From JAJFFW01 sp038534195 (GTDB lineage: Bacteria > Pseudomonadota > Alphaproteobacteria > Caulobacterales > Parvularculaceae), in the NCBI GenBank assembly GCA_038534195.1, contig JBCAXE010000012.1:21367-85366 (forward strand): DNA of 64,000 nt, written 5' to 3'. Under the pieces are notes generated by a model. That model did no database searches. It worked only from the letters and a program-made list of their open reading frames with translations, and was not told the origin of the DNA. The translations under genes were made by a program, and so were the position numbers. This document shows, piece after piece, positions 57,564 to 64,000 of this stretch; the first letter of the stretch is position 1; each line of letters starts with the position of its first letter.

Positions 57564-58402
57564 GCAACTCGTCCCTTAAATCCCATGGCCACAACATACT
57601 TCTCCGATGAGTCCGACCGGCTGGCCTTTGGCTTGGCGTGCCGCACAGTCTCGAAGTTTTTCTTCAGGTGCGCGAGCAAATCGCCCTCTGCGCCGCCGGC
57701 GAACACTTTGGAGACAAATGTTCCGCCGGGCGATAAGACGTCCATCGCAAAGTCGAGCGCCGCGTCAGCCAGAGCGACGATGCGTAAATGATCCGTAGAC
57801 TTATGACCCGTCGTCGGCGCCGCCATGTCGGACAAGACGACATCGGCCTCGCCGCCAAGCGCTTCTTTCAAGCGATCCGGCGCTTCTTCCTCAAGAAAAT
57901 CCAGTTCGAGTATTTCCGCGCCGTTGACGGTGTCCATGCCCAGATAATCAATGCCGACGACAGTAGATGCGCCTTCGTTAACCGCCACCTGACACCAACC
58001 GCCCGGCGCGCACCCCAGATCAACGACGCGCGCACCTTTTTTGAGAAAGCCGAATTTCTCATTCAACTCAATCAGCTTGTAGGCGGCGCGGCTGCGATAG
58101 CCTTCCGCCTTAGCGCGCGCAACATAAGGGTCGTTTAGTTGGCGATGCAGCCACAGCGTCGAAGAATGCTTTAGATAACGTCCACGTTTGACCTGGACAG
58201 TCATATCTCTTTGGCCTGTGCCCGCAGACTTGGTGTTGGTCTTTTTCGCCGACTTTTTGAGACCGCGCTTGGCGGGCTCCACACCGAGGGCGGTCTTGGC
58301 GATATCGACCTTCGGCGCTTTCTGCGCTTTCGTCGGCGCACGCTTTATTCGCCGCGGTTTCGCGGCCGGTTTTTGCGTGGATTTGGATTTGCGCCGTTCC
58401 AT
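57560..58402 (-). CDS. rlmE: 23S rRNA (uridine-2'-O)-methyltransferase
   Basis: The 280-residue protein has a basic N-terminal extension of about 65 residues, then the FtsJ/RrmJ domain: SRAAYKLIELNEKFGFLKKGARVVDLGCAPGGWCQVA, LSDMAAPTTGHKSTDH and GGTFVSKVFAGG. The Lys-Asp-Lys-Glu tetrad of RlmE can be traced (RAAYKL, SDMA, VSKVF, SEKYV). It methylates U2552 of 23S rRNA. A Ppx/GppA gene is nearby, as is common in Alphaproteobacteria, but two other genes lie between. Confidence 0.95.
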   Translation of the reverse strand: MERRKSKSTQKPAAKPRRIKRAPTKAQKAPKVDIAKTALGVEPAKRGLKKSAKKTNTKSAGTGQRDMTVQVKRGRYLKHSSTLWLHRQLNDPYVARAKAEGYRSRAAYKLIELNEKFGFLKKGARVVDLGCAPGGWCQVAVNEGASTVVGIDYLGMDTVNGAEILELDFLEEEAPDRLKEALGGEADVVLSDMAAPTTGHKSTDHLRIVALADAALDFAMDVLSPGGTFVSKVFAGGAEGDLLAHLKKNFETVRHAKPKASRSDSSEKYVVAMGFKGRVA

Positions 58403-58586
58403 GGCGCTCTATAGCCGAGCCCACCCCCGGCGGGAAGAGCGAACCTTGCGCACAAACCCCTTCGCGACGATTTGCGCTGGCCGCTCAAAGGCTTATAACG
58501 CTCTTTATGGGCGAAATTCTTCGTTCGACTTCGCGCATTTTCGCCATGGGGAGAGGGCGCGAGGCATAGCTTAAGGTGGGAATTAC

Positions 58587-59183
58587 ATGTCTCTAATGGA
58601 TCAACTAACGCAGGTTGTGGCCTCCCAGATGGCGCAGTCGGCGGCTCAAAAGACAGGCCTCAGCGAAGGCATGGTCGCGAAACTTGCGCCGATGGCCATG
58701 GGCGCAATCATGAATGGCCTCAAAACCAATGCGTCCAACCCGCAAGGCGCGCAGGCGCTCGCGAGCGCTCTCGACCGGCATGACGGCGGCCTTCTGAACA
58801 ATATCGGCAATCTCGCGAACGACGACACCATGGCGGACGGCCAAAAAATTCTTGGTCACGTTTTCGGCGGCAGACAAGCCGTCGCCGAACAGGAACTCGC
58901 CAAAGCAGCCGGCGGCCTGGATCAGGGTCAGGTGAACGCGCTCCTCGCCATGGCGGCGCCCGCCGTGCTCGGCGCCCTTGGCCGCGCAAAGCGCGAACAA
59001 AATCTGGACGTCTCCGCCCTCGCCGGTCTTGTCACCGAAGAAGGACAGCGCGCCCAAAAGGCGGCGCCGGCGGAAATGTCGGGCTTTATGAAAATGCTCG
59101 ACAGCGACGGCGACGGCAATCTCAATAATGAAGCCATGGGCATCGGCAAGAAATTGCTCGGCGGCCTGTTCGGCAAACGATAG
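58587..59183 (+). CDS. DUF937 family protein with EF-hand-like motif
   Basis: The 198-residue protein shows the DUF937/YidB pattern: Gly/Ala/Met-rich helices (VAKLAPMAMGAIMNGLKTNA, DGGLLNNIGNLANDDTMADGQKILGHVFGG, VNALLAMAAPAVLGALG). Near the C-terminus, LDSDGDGNLNNE is an EF-hand-type DxDxDG loop. The role of DUF937 proteins is unclear. The start has AAGGTGGGAATTAC upstream. It is 14 bases before the BON-LysM gene, suggesting one transcript. Confidence 0.85.
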   Translation: MSLMDQLTQVVASQMAQSAAQKTGLSEGMVAKLAPMAMGAIMNGLKTNASNPQGAQALASALDRHDGGLLNNIGNLANDDTMADGQKILGHVFGGRQAVAEQELAKAAGGLDQGQVNALLAMAAPAVLGALGRAKREQNLDVSALAGLVTEEGQRAQKAAPAEMSGFMKMLDSDGDGNLNNEAMGIGKKLLGGLFGKR

Positions 59184-59197
59184 AAGAGGAGACAACT

Positions 59198-59638
59198 ATG
59201 CTTTTCAAATTTGCAAAGAACGCCGGCGAGGCGCTCTCCAAATCATTCGGCAACATGTCTGAAGGCATCAAAGACCGCATCGGCGGCCACAAGACAAAAG
59301 TTGAAAAACTTGAGGTGGAAGAAGCCGGCGACAAGGTCATCCTGAAAGGCACCGCCAAAACGCAAGAAGAAGCGGAAAAAGCAATTATCGCTGCAGGCAA
59401 TACGCCCGGCGTCGCCGAAGTGGAATCGCAGATCGAAGTGGAAGAAAAAGCGCCGGAGTCCACAATGTACACGGTCGTGTCAGGTGACTCGTTGTCAAAA
59501 ATCGCAAAGGCCCATTATGGCGACGCGATGAAGTATCCGCTGATCTTCGAGGCGAACAAGCCAATGCTTTCCGATCCGGACAAAATCTATCCGGGCCAGG
59601 TGTTGCGCATTCCGCCGCTAGACGGCGCCGCCGCCTAA
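59198..59638 (+). CDS. BON-LysM protein (Kbp/YgaU family)
   Basis: The 146-residue protein has a BON domain (about 35-85, KLEVEEAGDKVILKGTAKTQEEAEKAIIAAGNTPGVAEVESQ) and a LysM domain (about 90-140, YTVVSGDSLSKIAKAHYGDAMKYPLIFEANKPML ... YPGQVLRIP). This is the layout of E. coli YgaU/Kbp, which binds potassium. No signal peptide is present, as in Kbp. RBS GAGGAG is well placed. It follows the DUF937 gene by 14 bases. Confidence 0.92.
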   Translation: MLFKFAKNAGEALSKSFGNMSEGIKDRIGGHKTKVEKLEVEEAGDKVILKGTAKTQEEAEKAIIAAGNTPGVAEVESQIEVEEKAPESTMYTVVSGDSLSKIAKAHYGDAMKYPLIFEANKPMLSDPDKIYPGQVLRIPPLDGAAA

Positions 59639-59644
59639 CGTTTC

Positions 59645-59660
59645 TCTGTCTAAGGACAGA
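59645..59660 (+). terminator. Possible weak terminator of the Kbp-like gene
   Basis: TCTGTC-TAAG-GACAGA is a 6-bp hairpin seven bases after the stop, followed by TTATT. The stem is short, so its function is doubtful. Confidence 0.4.
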
Positions 59661-60785
59661 TTATTCGCCGCGTTTCGCATCGCCGGAACGCGGCTTTCTT
59701 TTGCGCCGCCGGCGTCGCTTGCGGCGCGCCTTTTCGGCAAGCCCCGCAAGAACGCCCTCTCGCAATCCGCGGTCCGCCACCCGAATGCGCGAAGACGGCC
59801 ATTCACGCAGTAACGCTTCCAGGATCGCGCAACCGCAAACGACAAGATCGGCGCGCTCCCTTCCGATACAGGGCTGGGCGGCGCGGGCGTTAAAATCCAT
59901 CGCCAGCAATCGCGCCGACACGTCGCGCGCCTCTTGCGTCGAAAGCCAAAGGCCGTCGACGGCGTCCCGCCGATATCGCTGAAGGTCGAGATGGACGCCC
60001 GCGATCGACGTGACCGTGCCGGAAGTGCCTAAGAGATGGGCCGCGCCGGAGTCAAAGGCGGATCTTACGCCGCCCGGATCGCCAAACGCGCGCACCTCTT
60101 CGCGGATGCTTTCGACCACTTCTTCGTAGGTCGCCTCGTCAAGCTCGCGCCCGCCCCATTTCTCCGACAATGTGACAACGCCCACCGGCAACGAAAACCA
60201 TGAGACAATCTCAAGCGGACGTATCGCCCCATTGGATCGCGCCGCCCCGTCGCTCGCCTCTTTCGGGCGCACCCACGAGACCTCCGTGGAGCCGCCGCCG
60301 ATATCGAAAATCATTGCAGCGTCAGCCTCTGGGTCAAAAAGGTCCGTACACCCGCTCACGGCGAGCCGCGCCTCCTCCGCGGTGGTTATAACCTCAAACT
60401 CGAGCCCGGTTTCGGAATTGACGCGTTCCAGAAACTCTTCTCCGTTGGCGGCCGCGCGGCAGGCTTGCGTCGCGATATACCGCCCGTGGGTGACGCCGCG
60501 CCGTTCAATCTTGTCTGCGCAAACCTTGATCGCTTCGATTGCGCGCGCCATCGCATCGGGTGAAAGCGCACCCGTGCGTGACATCCCTTCACCAAGTCTC
60601 ACAATTCTGGAAAAAGCATCGATGATCCGAAAATGCCGACCGCGTGGCGAAGCGATCAAAAGCCGGCAATTATTGGTACCCAGATCAAGTGCGGCAAGAC
60701 GGGTCTGCCGCCGGCGAGCGCCGCGATTTTCTATTCGATTGCCTGCCCGCGGCGAATGCTCGCCGTTGCGCGTCCCCTCGCCCAC
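59661..60785 (-). CDS. Ppx/GppA exopolyphosphatase/pppGpp phosphohydrolase family protein
   Basis: The 374-residue protein has the sugar-kinase-like fold: LAALDLGTNNCRLLIASP (phosphate 1), FDIGGGSTEVSWVRP (phosphate 2) and GTSGTVTSIAGVHL (adenosine). The C-terminus is strongly basic (RRKRRRRRKRKPRSG). It starts at a GTG with GAGGACGCG upstream. Ppx/GppA proteins hydrolyse polyphosphate or pppGpp; short single-domain forms like this are common next to rlmE. Which substrate it prefers is open. Confidence 0.9.
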   Translation of the reverse strand: MGEGTRNGEHSPRAGNRIENRGARRRQTRLAALDLGTNNCRLLIASPRGRHFRIIDAFSRIVRLGEGMSRTGALSPDAMARAIEAIKVCADKIERRGVTHGRYIATQACRAAANGEEFLERVNSETGLEFEVITTAEEARLAVSGCTDLFDPEADAAMIFDIGGGSTEVSWVRPKEASDGAARSNGAIRPLEIVSWFSLPVGVVTLSEKWGGRELDEATYEEVVESIREEVRAFGDPGGVRSAFDSGAAHLLGTSGTVTSIAGVHLDLQRYRRDAVDGLWLSTQEARDVSARLLAMDFNARAAQPCIGRERADLVVCGCAILEALLREWPSSRIRVADRGLREGVLAGLAEKARRKRRRRRKRKPRSGDAKRGE

Positions 60786-60893
60786 TTTTTCGCGTCCTCG
60801 CTGGAAGCCGCGCGCGCGGCCTCCCTTTTTTATTAGAACGCCAATAAATCAAATAGAGCGAGGCGGCGCAAGCAAGGCGCGCATGAAAACCCT

Positions 60894-61049
60894 CTAGAGA
60901 AGCGCCATCAAGCAATTTTCGGCCATGGGCGGCGTTGCAGCGATCGCCGCGCCGCCTTCGGCGCCGCCGAAAAGCATCATTGCAAAGCCGGCGACGAATA
61001 CGATTGCTGCGCCTGCGAGTAATTTCAGGGTGATCGATGTCAGTCTCAT
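60894..61049 (-). CDS. 51-residue membrane protein downstream of pspC
   Basis: This small gene starts at an ATG with GGAGAGAGAG upstream. The sequence MRLTSITLKLLAGAAIVFVAGFAMMLFGG is one membrane helix, followed by a small-residue tail AEGGAAIAATPPMAEN. It lies 117 bases downstream of pspC on the same strand and may be a distal member of the phage-shock operon. No family is recognised. Confidence 0.6.
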   Translation of the reverse strand: MRLTSITLKLLAGAAIVFVAGFAMMLFGGAEGGAAIAATPPMAENCLMALL

Positions 61050-61166
61050 CTCTCTCTCCAATATGCCGCCCGGTCGAGGGCGGGCGAAGGACGCAGCTCT
61101 CCTGTGCGCTCGCAATCGCGAGCCGCGATGCGCCCTTCTCTCGTCTCAGTTAATCCGGGGTCTTGC

Positions 61167-61649
61167 TTAAGCGCCGCGTTCCAAGTCGCGGAATGCTTTT
61201 TGCAGACCATACTCATCGGACGTTACCGCCCGCTCCATGTCGCTTACGCGTGCATCAAGGGCGCGAAAGCGGTGTTTTAATTCGGAGAATGTCGCCTTCG
61301 GTTTGACCGAGAACGTTCTCCAAAATCTTTCCTCTTCCGGTGTATACGAATGAACAGGCGAAACACCGCTCGGTTTCATGATGATCGCCGCCAGAAAGTA
61401 AAGGAAGAGCGGCATCGGGAAGAAAAACACAGCCGACAAAACCGACGCCGCGCGCACAATGCCGAGATCCCAACCGAAGTAATTCGAAATCCCTGCACAC
61501 ACTCCCGCGATCTTCTTTCGGCGCATGTCGCGGCGCAGCTGGTGGAAATTCGGACCAGGCCCTGGTTCGCCGGCGTGATAGGCGTACCCGTCGCGGTCCC
61601 GCTCTCGCCAATGATGGTGGTGATGGTGATGCGTTTCACGATTAGGCAT
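61167..61649 (-). CDS. pspC: Phage shock protein C with natural poly-His N-terminus
   Basis: The 160-residue protein starts at 61649, behind GGGAGCGGCCGA, and overlaps pspB by eight bases. It opens MPNRET and then seven consecutive histidines (7-13). The PspC domain follows: LRRDMRRKKIAGVCAGISNYFGWDLGIVRAASVLSAVFFFPMPLFLYFLAAIIM, one membrane helix, then a cytoplasmic or periplasmic helical tail of about 60 residues. PspC senses membrane stress together with PspB. Confidence 0.93.
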   Translation of the reverse strand: MPNRETHHHHHHHWRERDRDGYAYHAGEPGPGPNFHQLRRDMRRKKIAGVCAGISNYFGWDLGIVRAASVLSAVFFFPMPLFLYFLAAIIMKPSGVSPVHSYTPEEERFWRTFSVKPKATFSELKHRFRALDARVSDMERAVTSDEYGLQKAFRDLERGA

Positions 61650-61887
61650 TCGGCCGCTCCCGGTAATCATCGCGCCAATTCGGCGCTTCCTTATCGAGGA
61701 TCGTCTCCAGCGCATCGACGCGGTGTTCAAGCCGCTGCGCGGTGCGCCAAAGGTCGTCGACTAAACGTTCGTCATCAGTCGACAACGCCTTGGTTTTTCG
61801 CCACTCGGTCATGTAATGCATGACTGTGGCTGGCAACGCGACAAAAATGATCGCGACGATCGCCACTACGAACGGAAATACTTCCAT
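61642..61887 (-). CDS. pspB: Phage shock protein B
   Basis: The 81-residue protein has one N-terminal helix (MEVFPFVVAIVAIIFVALPATVMHYM) followed by a coiled-coil with the PspB pattern DDLWRTAQRLEHRVDALETILDKEAPNWR. It is the inner-membrane partner of PspC in sensing envelope damage. It lies 21 bases downstream of pspA. Confidence 0.94.
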   Translation of the reverse strand: MEVFPFVVAIVAIIFVALPATVMHYMTEWRKTKALSTDDERLVDDLWRTAQRLEHRVDALETILDKEAPNWRDDYRERPNA

Positions 61888-61908
61888 CTATCTCGCCCCT
61901 TTCCAGAA

Positions 61909-62586
61909 TTATGATGTTGGTCCGACGCGTTCAGCGACACGCTTCTTGAGCGCTTCGAATTCCGCATTCACTTCGTCTTCGGATTCCAGTTCGCGGAATT
62001 CCTGCTCTAGCGATTTCGGCCGACCCATGGCGTAGCTTTCCGCTTCTGCCTCAAGCTCGTCCACTTTGCGCTCATAACGCTCATAACGCGCCATCGCGTC
62101 GTCGATACGGCCGTCATAGACTTGCGCGTTGATTTTCACGCTGTCGCTCGCCGTCGCGCGACGGATTTCCAATGAGCGTTGTTTGGCTTTGGCTTCTTTC
62201 AGTTTGCTCTGAAGTTTTTCCAAATCGTCATTCGCCTTCACAAGGCTTTTGTCGATCGCGGCATATTCTTTTTCAAAAAGCACAGCCATTTCTTCCGCTT
62301 TGCGCTTCGCGGCGATGGCGCCTTTTGCAAGGTCGTCGCGCCCCTTTGCGATAGCGAGTTCAGCTTTCGCTTCCCATTCGCTGGCGCGGGTTTCGAATTC
62401 CACTTTCTTGCGCTCGACTTCTTTTTTGTCGGCGATCGCCCGGGCCGCGCGCGAGCGCACCTCAACGAGCGTGTCTTCCATTTCCTGGATAATCAGCCGA
62501 ACGATCTTTTCCGGATCTTCGGCGCGGTCGAGCATCGCATTCAGGTTTGAATTCACGATGTCGCTTAATCTTGAAAATACACCCAT
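61909..62586 (-). CDS. pspA: Phage shock protein A
   Basis: The 225-residue protein is a full-length PspA/IM30: amphipathic start MGVFSRLSDIVNSNLNAMLDRAEDPEKIVRLIIQEMED, followed by long coiled-coil helices to about residue 190. It binds stressed membranes and restrains PspF. The ATG at 62586 has GGGAGGTTCCTGAC upstream. A frame extending to 62736 overlaps the small upstream gene and is rejected. Confidence 0.96.
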   Translation of the reverse strand: MGVFSRLSDIVNSNLNAMLDRAEDPEKIVRLIIQEMEDTLVEVRSRAARAIADKKEVERKKVEFETRASEWEAKAELAIAKGRDDLAKGAIAAKRKAEEMAVLFEKEYAAIDKSLVKANDDLEKLQSKLKEAKAKQRSLEIRRATASDSVKINAQVYDGRIDDAMARYERYERKVDELEAEAESYAMGRPKSLEQEFRELESEDEVNAEFEALKKRVAERVGPTS

Positions 62587-62600
62587 GTCAGGAACCTCCC

Positions 62601-62732
62601 TTAAAAGATAATGCCGCCGAGGATGAAACCAATGAAGAAGGCGCCCCAGGCGAACCCTTCTTTGCCCCGGACCGCGTTGCGCAAGCGCCGCTCCCAATAA
62701 ACGTCCGGATCGTCGTAACGTGAGTATCTCAT
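62601..62732 (-). CDS. 43-residue membrane protein, first gene of the psp operon
   Basis: The sequence begins MRYSRYDDPDVYWERRLRNA, then GFAWGAFFIGFILGGIIF, one membrane helix. GAGGAGATGATTGA precedes the ATG at a good distance. It is too short for most gene callers. It lies 14 bases before pspA and after the sigma-54 promoter, so it is co-regulated with pspA and may act like the small PspD/PspG proteins. Confidence 0.78.
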   Translation of the reverse strand: MRYSRYDDPDVYWERRLRNAVRGKEGFAWGAFFIGFILGGIIF

Positions 62733-62816
62733 TCAATCATCTCCTCAGCTCTGTTAGGCCCTCGTCTTGTGCGGCCTTTGCGGCCGCCCCGCTCTCGGCG
62801 CGATTAACCTTTTCTT

Positions 62817-62832
62817 TGCGAAGGCCGTGCCA
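62817..62832 (-). promoter_or_regulatory. Sigma-54 promoter of the psp operon
   Basis: On the minus strand the bases TGGCACGGCCTTCGCA match the consensus TGGCACGrNNNTTGCW at all fixed positions except one (C for T at position 13). The GG and GC elements are at the required spacing. It lies about 85-100 bases upstream of the 43-residue gene. Confidence 0.9.
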
Positions 62833-62849
62833 GTTTTGAATTTTTCATC

Positions 62850-62862
62850 TAATTCATTGATT
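62850..62862 (-). promoter_or_regulatory. IHF binding site
   Basis: Minus-strand AATCAATGAATTA is a perfect match to the IHF consensus WATCAANNNNTTR. It lies in AT-rich DNA between the sigma-54 promoter and the enhancer, where DNA bending would bring PspF to the polymerase. Confidence 0.7.
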
Positions 62863-62916
62863 TAATTGATAAAATATTTTTTTGCTGATTTTGCATCTTG
62901 AAAATATTGGATTTTT

Positions 62917-62932
62917 TACCATTTTAATGGTA
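62917..62932. promoter_or_regulatory. PspF enhancer (UAS) palindrome
   Basis: TACCAT-TTTA-ATGGTA is a perfect 6-bp inverted repeat with a four-base spacer. It lies about 85-100 bases upstream of the sigma-54 promoter and just upstream of pspF, the usual UAS position for psp operons. It may also mediate pspF autoregulation. Confidence 0.66.
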
Positions 62933-62965
62933 TAAATTACCGCATTAATTAGGTATTTTCCACCA

Positions 62966-64000
62966 ATGGAAGCTGCGCGCCAGCCCCCTGATCTTGTCGG
63001 CGAAGCCCCTGTCTTTCTGGACACGCTGGCTCACGCGTCCGCAGCGGCGCAGCTCAACCGGCCGCTCCTGATCACCGGCGAGCGCGGCTCCGGAAAAGAG
63101 TTGATCGCCGGACGGATTCACTTCCTTTCGCCCCGCTGGGAAGGCCCGTTTGTGACGGTCAATTGCGCCGCTCTCTCAGATGATCTCCTGGAAAGCGAAC
63201 TCTTCGGCCACGAAGCGGGCGCGTTCACGGGCGCGCAAAAACGCCACCATGGACGATTTGAGCGCGCGGAAGGCGGCACGCTTTTCCTCGACGAGATCGC
63301 ATCCGCTTCTTCGCGGGTTCAGGAGAAATTGCTGCGGGTCATTGAATATGGCGAATATGAACGCGTCGGCGGTGAGACGACACTCGTCGCCGATGTGCGC
63401 GTTATTGCGGCGGCCAACGTCAATCTGGTGGCGCTCGCCGAAAAAGGGAAATTTCGGGCCGACTTGCTCGACCGGCTCGCCTTCGACGTAATCTTCTCGC
63501 CCCCGCTCAGGGATCGGCGCGAAGATATCCCGCTTCTGGCGGCGCATTTCGCCAGCGCGATGGGGCGCGAGATCGGCGAGCCTTTCCAAGGGTTTACCAG
63601 CGAAGCGATGGCGGCGCTTCTCGATCATTCATGGCCGGGCAATGTGCGCGAGTTGAAGAACGCGGCGGAACGCTCGGTTTATCGATGGGCGATGCAGGGG
63701 CGAACCGGGCCCATTGAAGCTGTGAGCCTTGATCCGTTCGGAGCTGCGGCCGCGCTGCCGAGCGACCTCACGGGCGCTCCGACTTCAGTTGAGACAGTAT
63801 CAGCGGAGCCCGCGGACGCATCCCTTGAACGGCCGCCCGAAGAAGGCCCGGGAGAGGGTTATGCGTTCGACGCTTACATGACGCGATTGGAGCGTGCGGC
63901 TGTGGAAAAAGCGCTCATTCAGAACCAATGGAATCAACGGCGAACGGCGCGGTATCTATCGCTGACCTATGATCAGTTGCGCACGAGTCCGCGCAACTGA
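62966..64000 (+). CDS. pspF: Phage shock sigma-54 enhancer-binding protein PspF
   Basis: The 344-residue AAA+ activator has no N-terminal receiver domain. It shows GERGSGKELIAGRIHFLSPR (Walker A), the GAFTGA loop in HEAGAFTGAQKRHHGRFERA, Walker B GGTLFLDEIAS and SWPGNVRELKNAAERS. A Fis-type helix-turn-helix ends the protein at RAAVEKALIQNQWNQRRTARYLSLTYDQLR. It then stops after TSPRN, five residues into what is usually the rest of the recognition helix; see findings. The stop is at the very window edge. It is divergent from the psp operon and shares its regulatory region. Confidence 0.92.
   Translation: MEAARQPPDLVGEAPVFLDTLAHASAAAQLNRPLLITGERGSGKELIAGRIHFLSPRWEGPFVTVNCAALSDDLLESELFGHEAGAFTGAQKRHHGRFERAEGGTLFLDEIASASSRVQEKLLRVIEYGEYERVGGETTLVADVRVIAAANVNLVALAEKGKFRADLLDRLAFDVIFSPPLRDRREDIPLLAAHFASAMGREIGEPFQGFTSEAMAALLDHSWPGNVRELKNAAERSVYRWAMQGRTGPIEAVSLDPFGAAAALPSDLTGAPTSVETVSAEPADASLERPPEEGPGEGYAFDAYMTRLERAAVEKALIQNQWNQRRTARYLSLTYDQLRTSPRN

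Noticed and set aside
61611..61631. GAT/GGT repeat resembling a microsatellite or a CRISPR-like unit
   Set aside because: It is the minus-strand coding for the poly-His stretch of PspC; there are no spacers or second repeat.

Overview
The window is a gene-dense stretch of an alphaproteobacterial chromosome. No gap between genes exceeds about 320 bases, and I see no phage, transposon or CRISPR sequence. The placement rests on gene content and order: a suf cluster led by an IscR-type regulator with an IscS-like desulfurase, an L21 protein with a helix-hairpin-helix tail, yfgM-bamB-der, RlmE near a Ppx/GppA protein, tandem TadG-like von Willebrand proteins, a PLPxA-type C-terminal sorting signal, and Ala-rich proteins in moderately GC-rich DNA. 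A Parvularculales/Hyphomonadaceae-like host is my inference; no 16S gene is present to test it.

Layout. 1-6.7 kb: the 3' part of a glycosyltransferase/membrane-protein operon, YggT, an aldehyde dehydrogenase overlapping a GMC alcohol oxidoreductase, a small HNH protein and a SLOG-fold protein. 6.8-15.5 kb: a RodZ-like protein ending in a TonB domain, rplU-rpmA, tRNA-Ser(CGA) with a nearby degenerate copy of its 5' half, tRNA-Ile2(CAU), a SIMPL lipoprotein, an M28 peptidase, panD and small secreted proteins. 15.6-19.8 kb: uvrD, prmA, a Kazal lipoprotein and bacterioferritin. 20-29.3 kb: a ParA-like ATPase and a long iron-sulfur operon (iscR, IscS-like desulfurase, DUF1330, sufB, exported RidA, lipoprotein, sufC, sufD, sufS, sufT, sufA, TfoX-like), preceded by a good match to the type-1 IscR box. 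29.4-43.3 kb: hydrolase, DUF1439 protein, der-bamB-yfgM, panB, lipocalin, GNAT, apt, two TadG/vWA paralogues, an M13 peptidase and a PLPGA-CTERM exported protein. 43.5-46.3 kb: parE and mtfA.

46.3-50.8 kb holds the most unusual locus. A divergent gene pair-set encodes, on one side, two tiny membrane proteins, a heme-b membrane domain fused to a Rieske [2Fe-2S] domain, and a Tat-like Cys-rich protein. On the other side is a Rieske domain fused to a complete thiamine-diphosphate enzyme of the pyruvate oxidase/acetolactate synthase family. I propose a 2-oxo-acid oxidising system that passes electrons from ThDP chemistry through Rieske centres to the membrane.

50.8-64 kb: guaA, a secreted protein, an RsmB-like methyltransferase, guaB, a dual-specificity-type phosphatase overlapping a proteasome-like Ntn hydrolase and rlmE, a DUF937 protein with a BON-LysM protein, a Ppx/GppA protein, and a phage-shock locus. 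The phage-shock locus has pspA, pspB, pspC and two tiny membrane genes on one strand and pspF divergent. Its intergenic region carries a near-consensus sigma-54 promoter, a perfect IHF match and a palindromic enhancer. pspF ends exactly at the window edge and its last residues look truncated.
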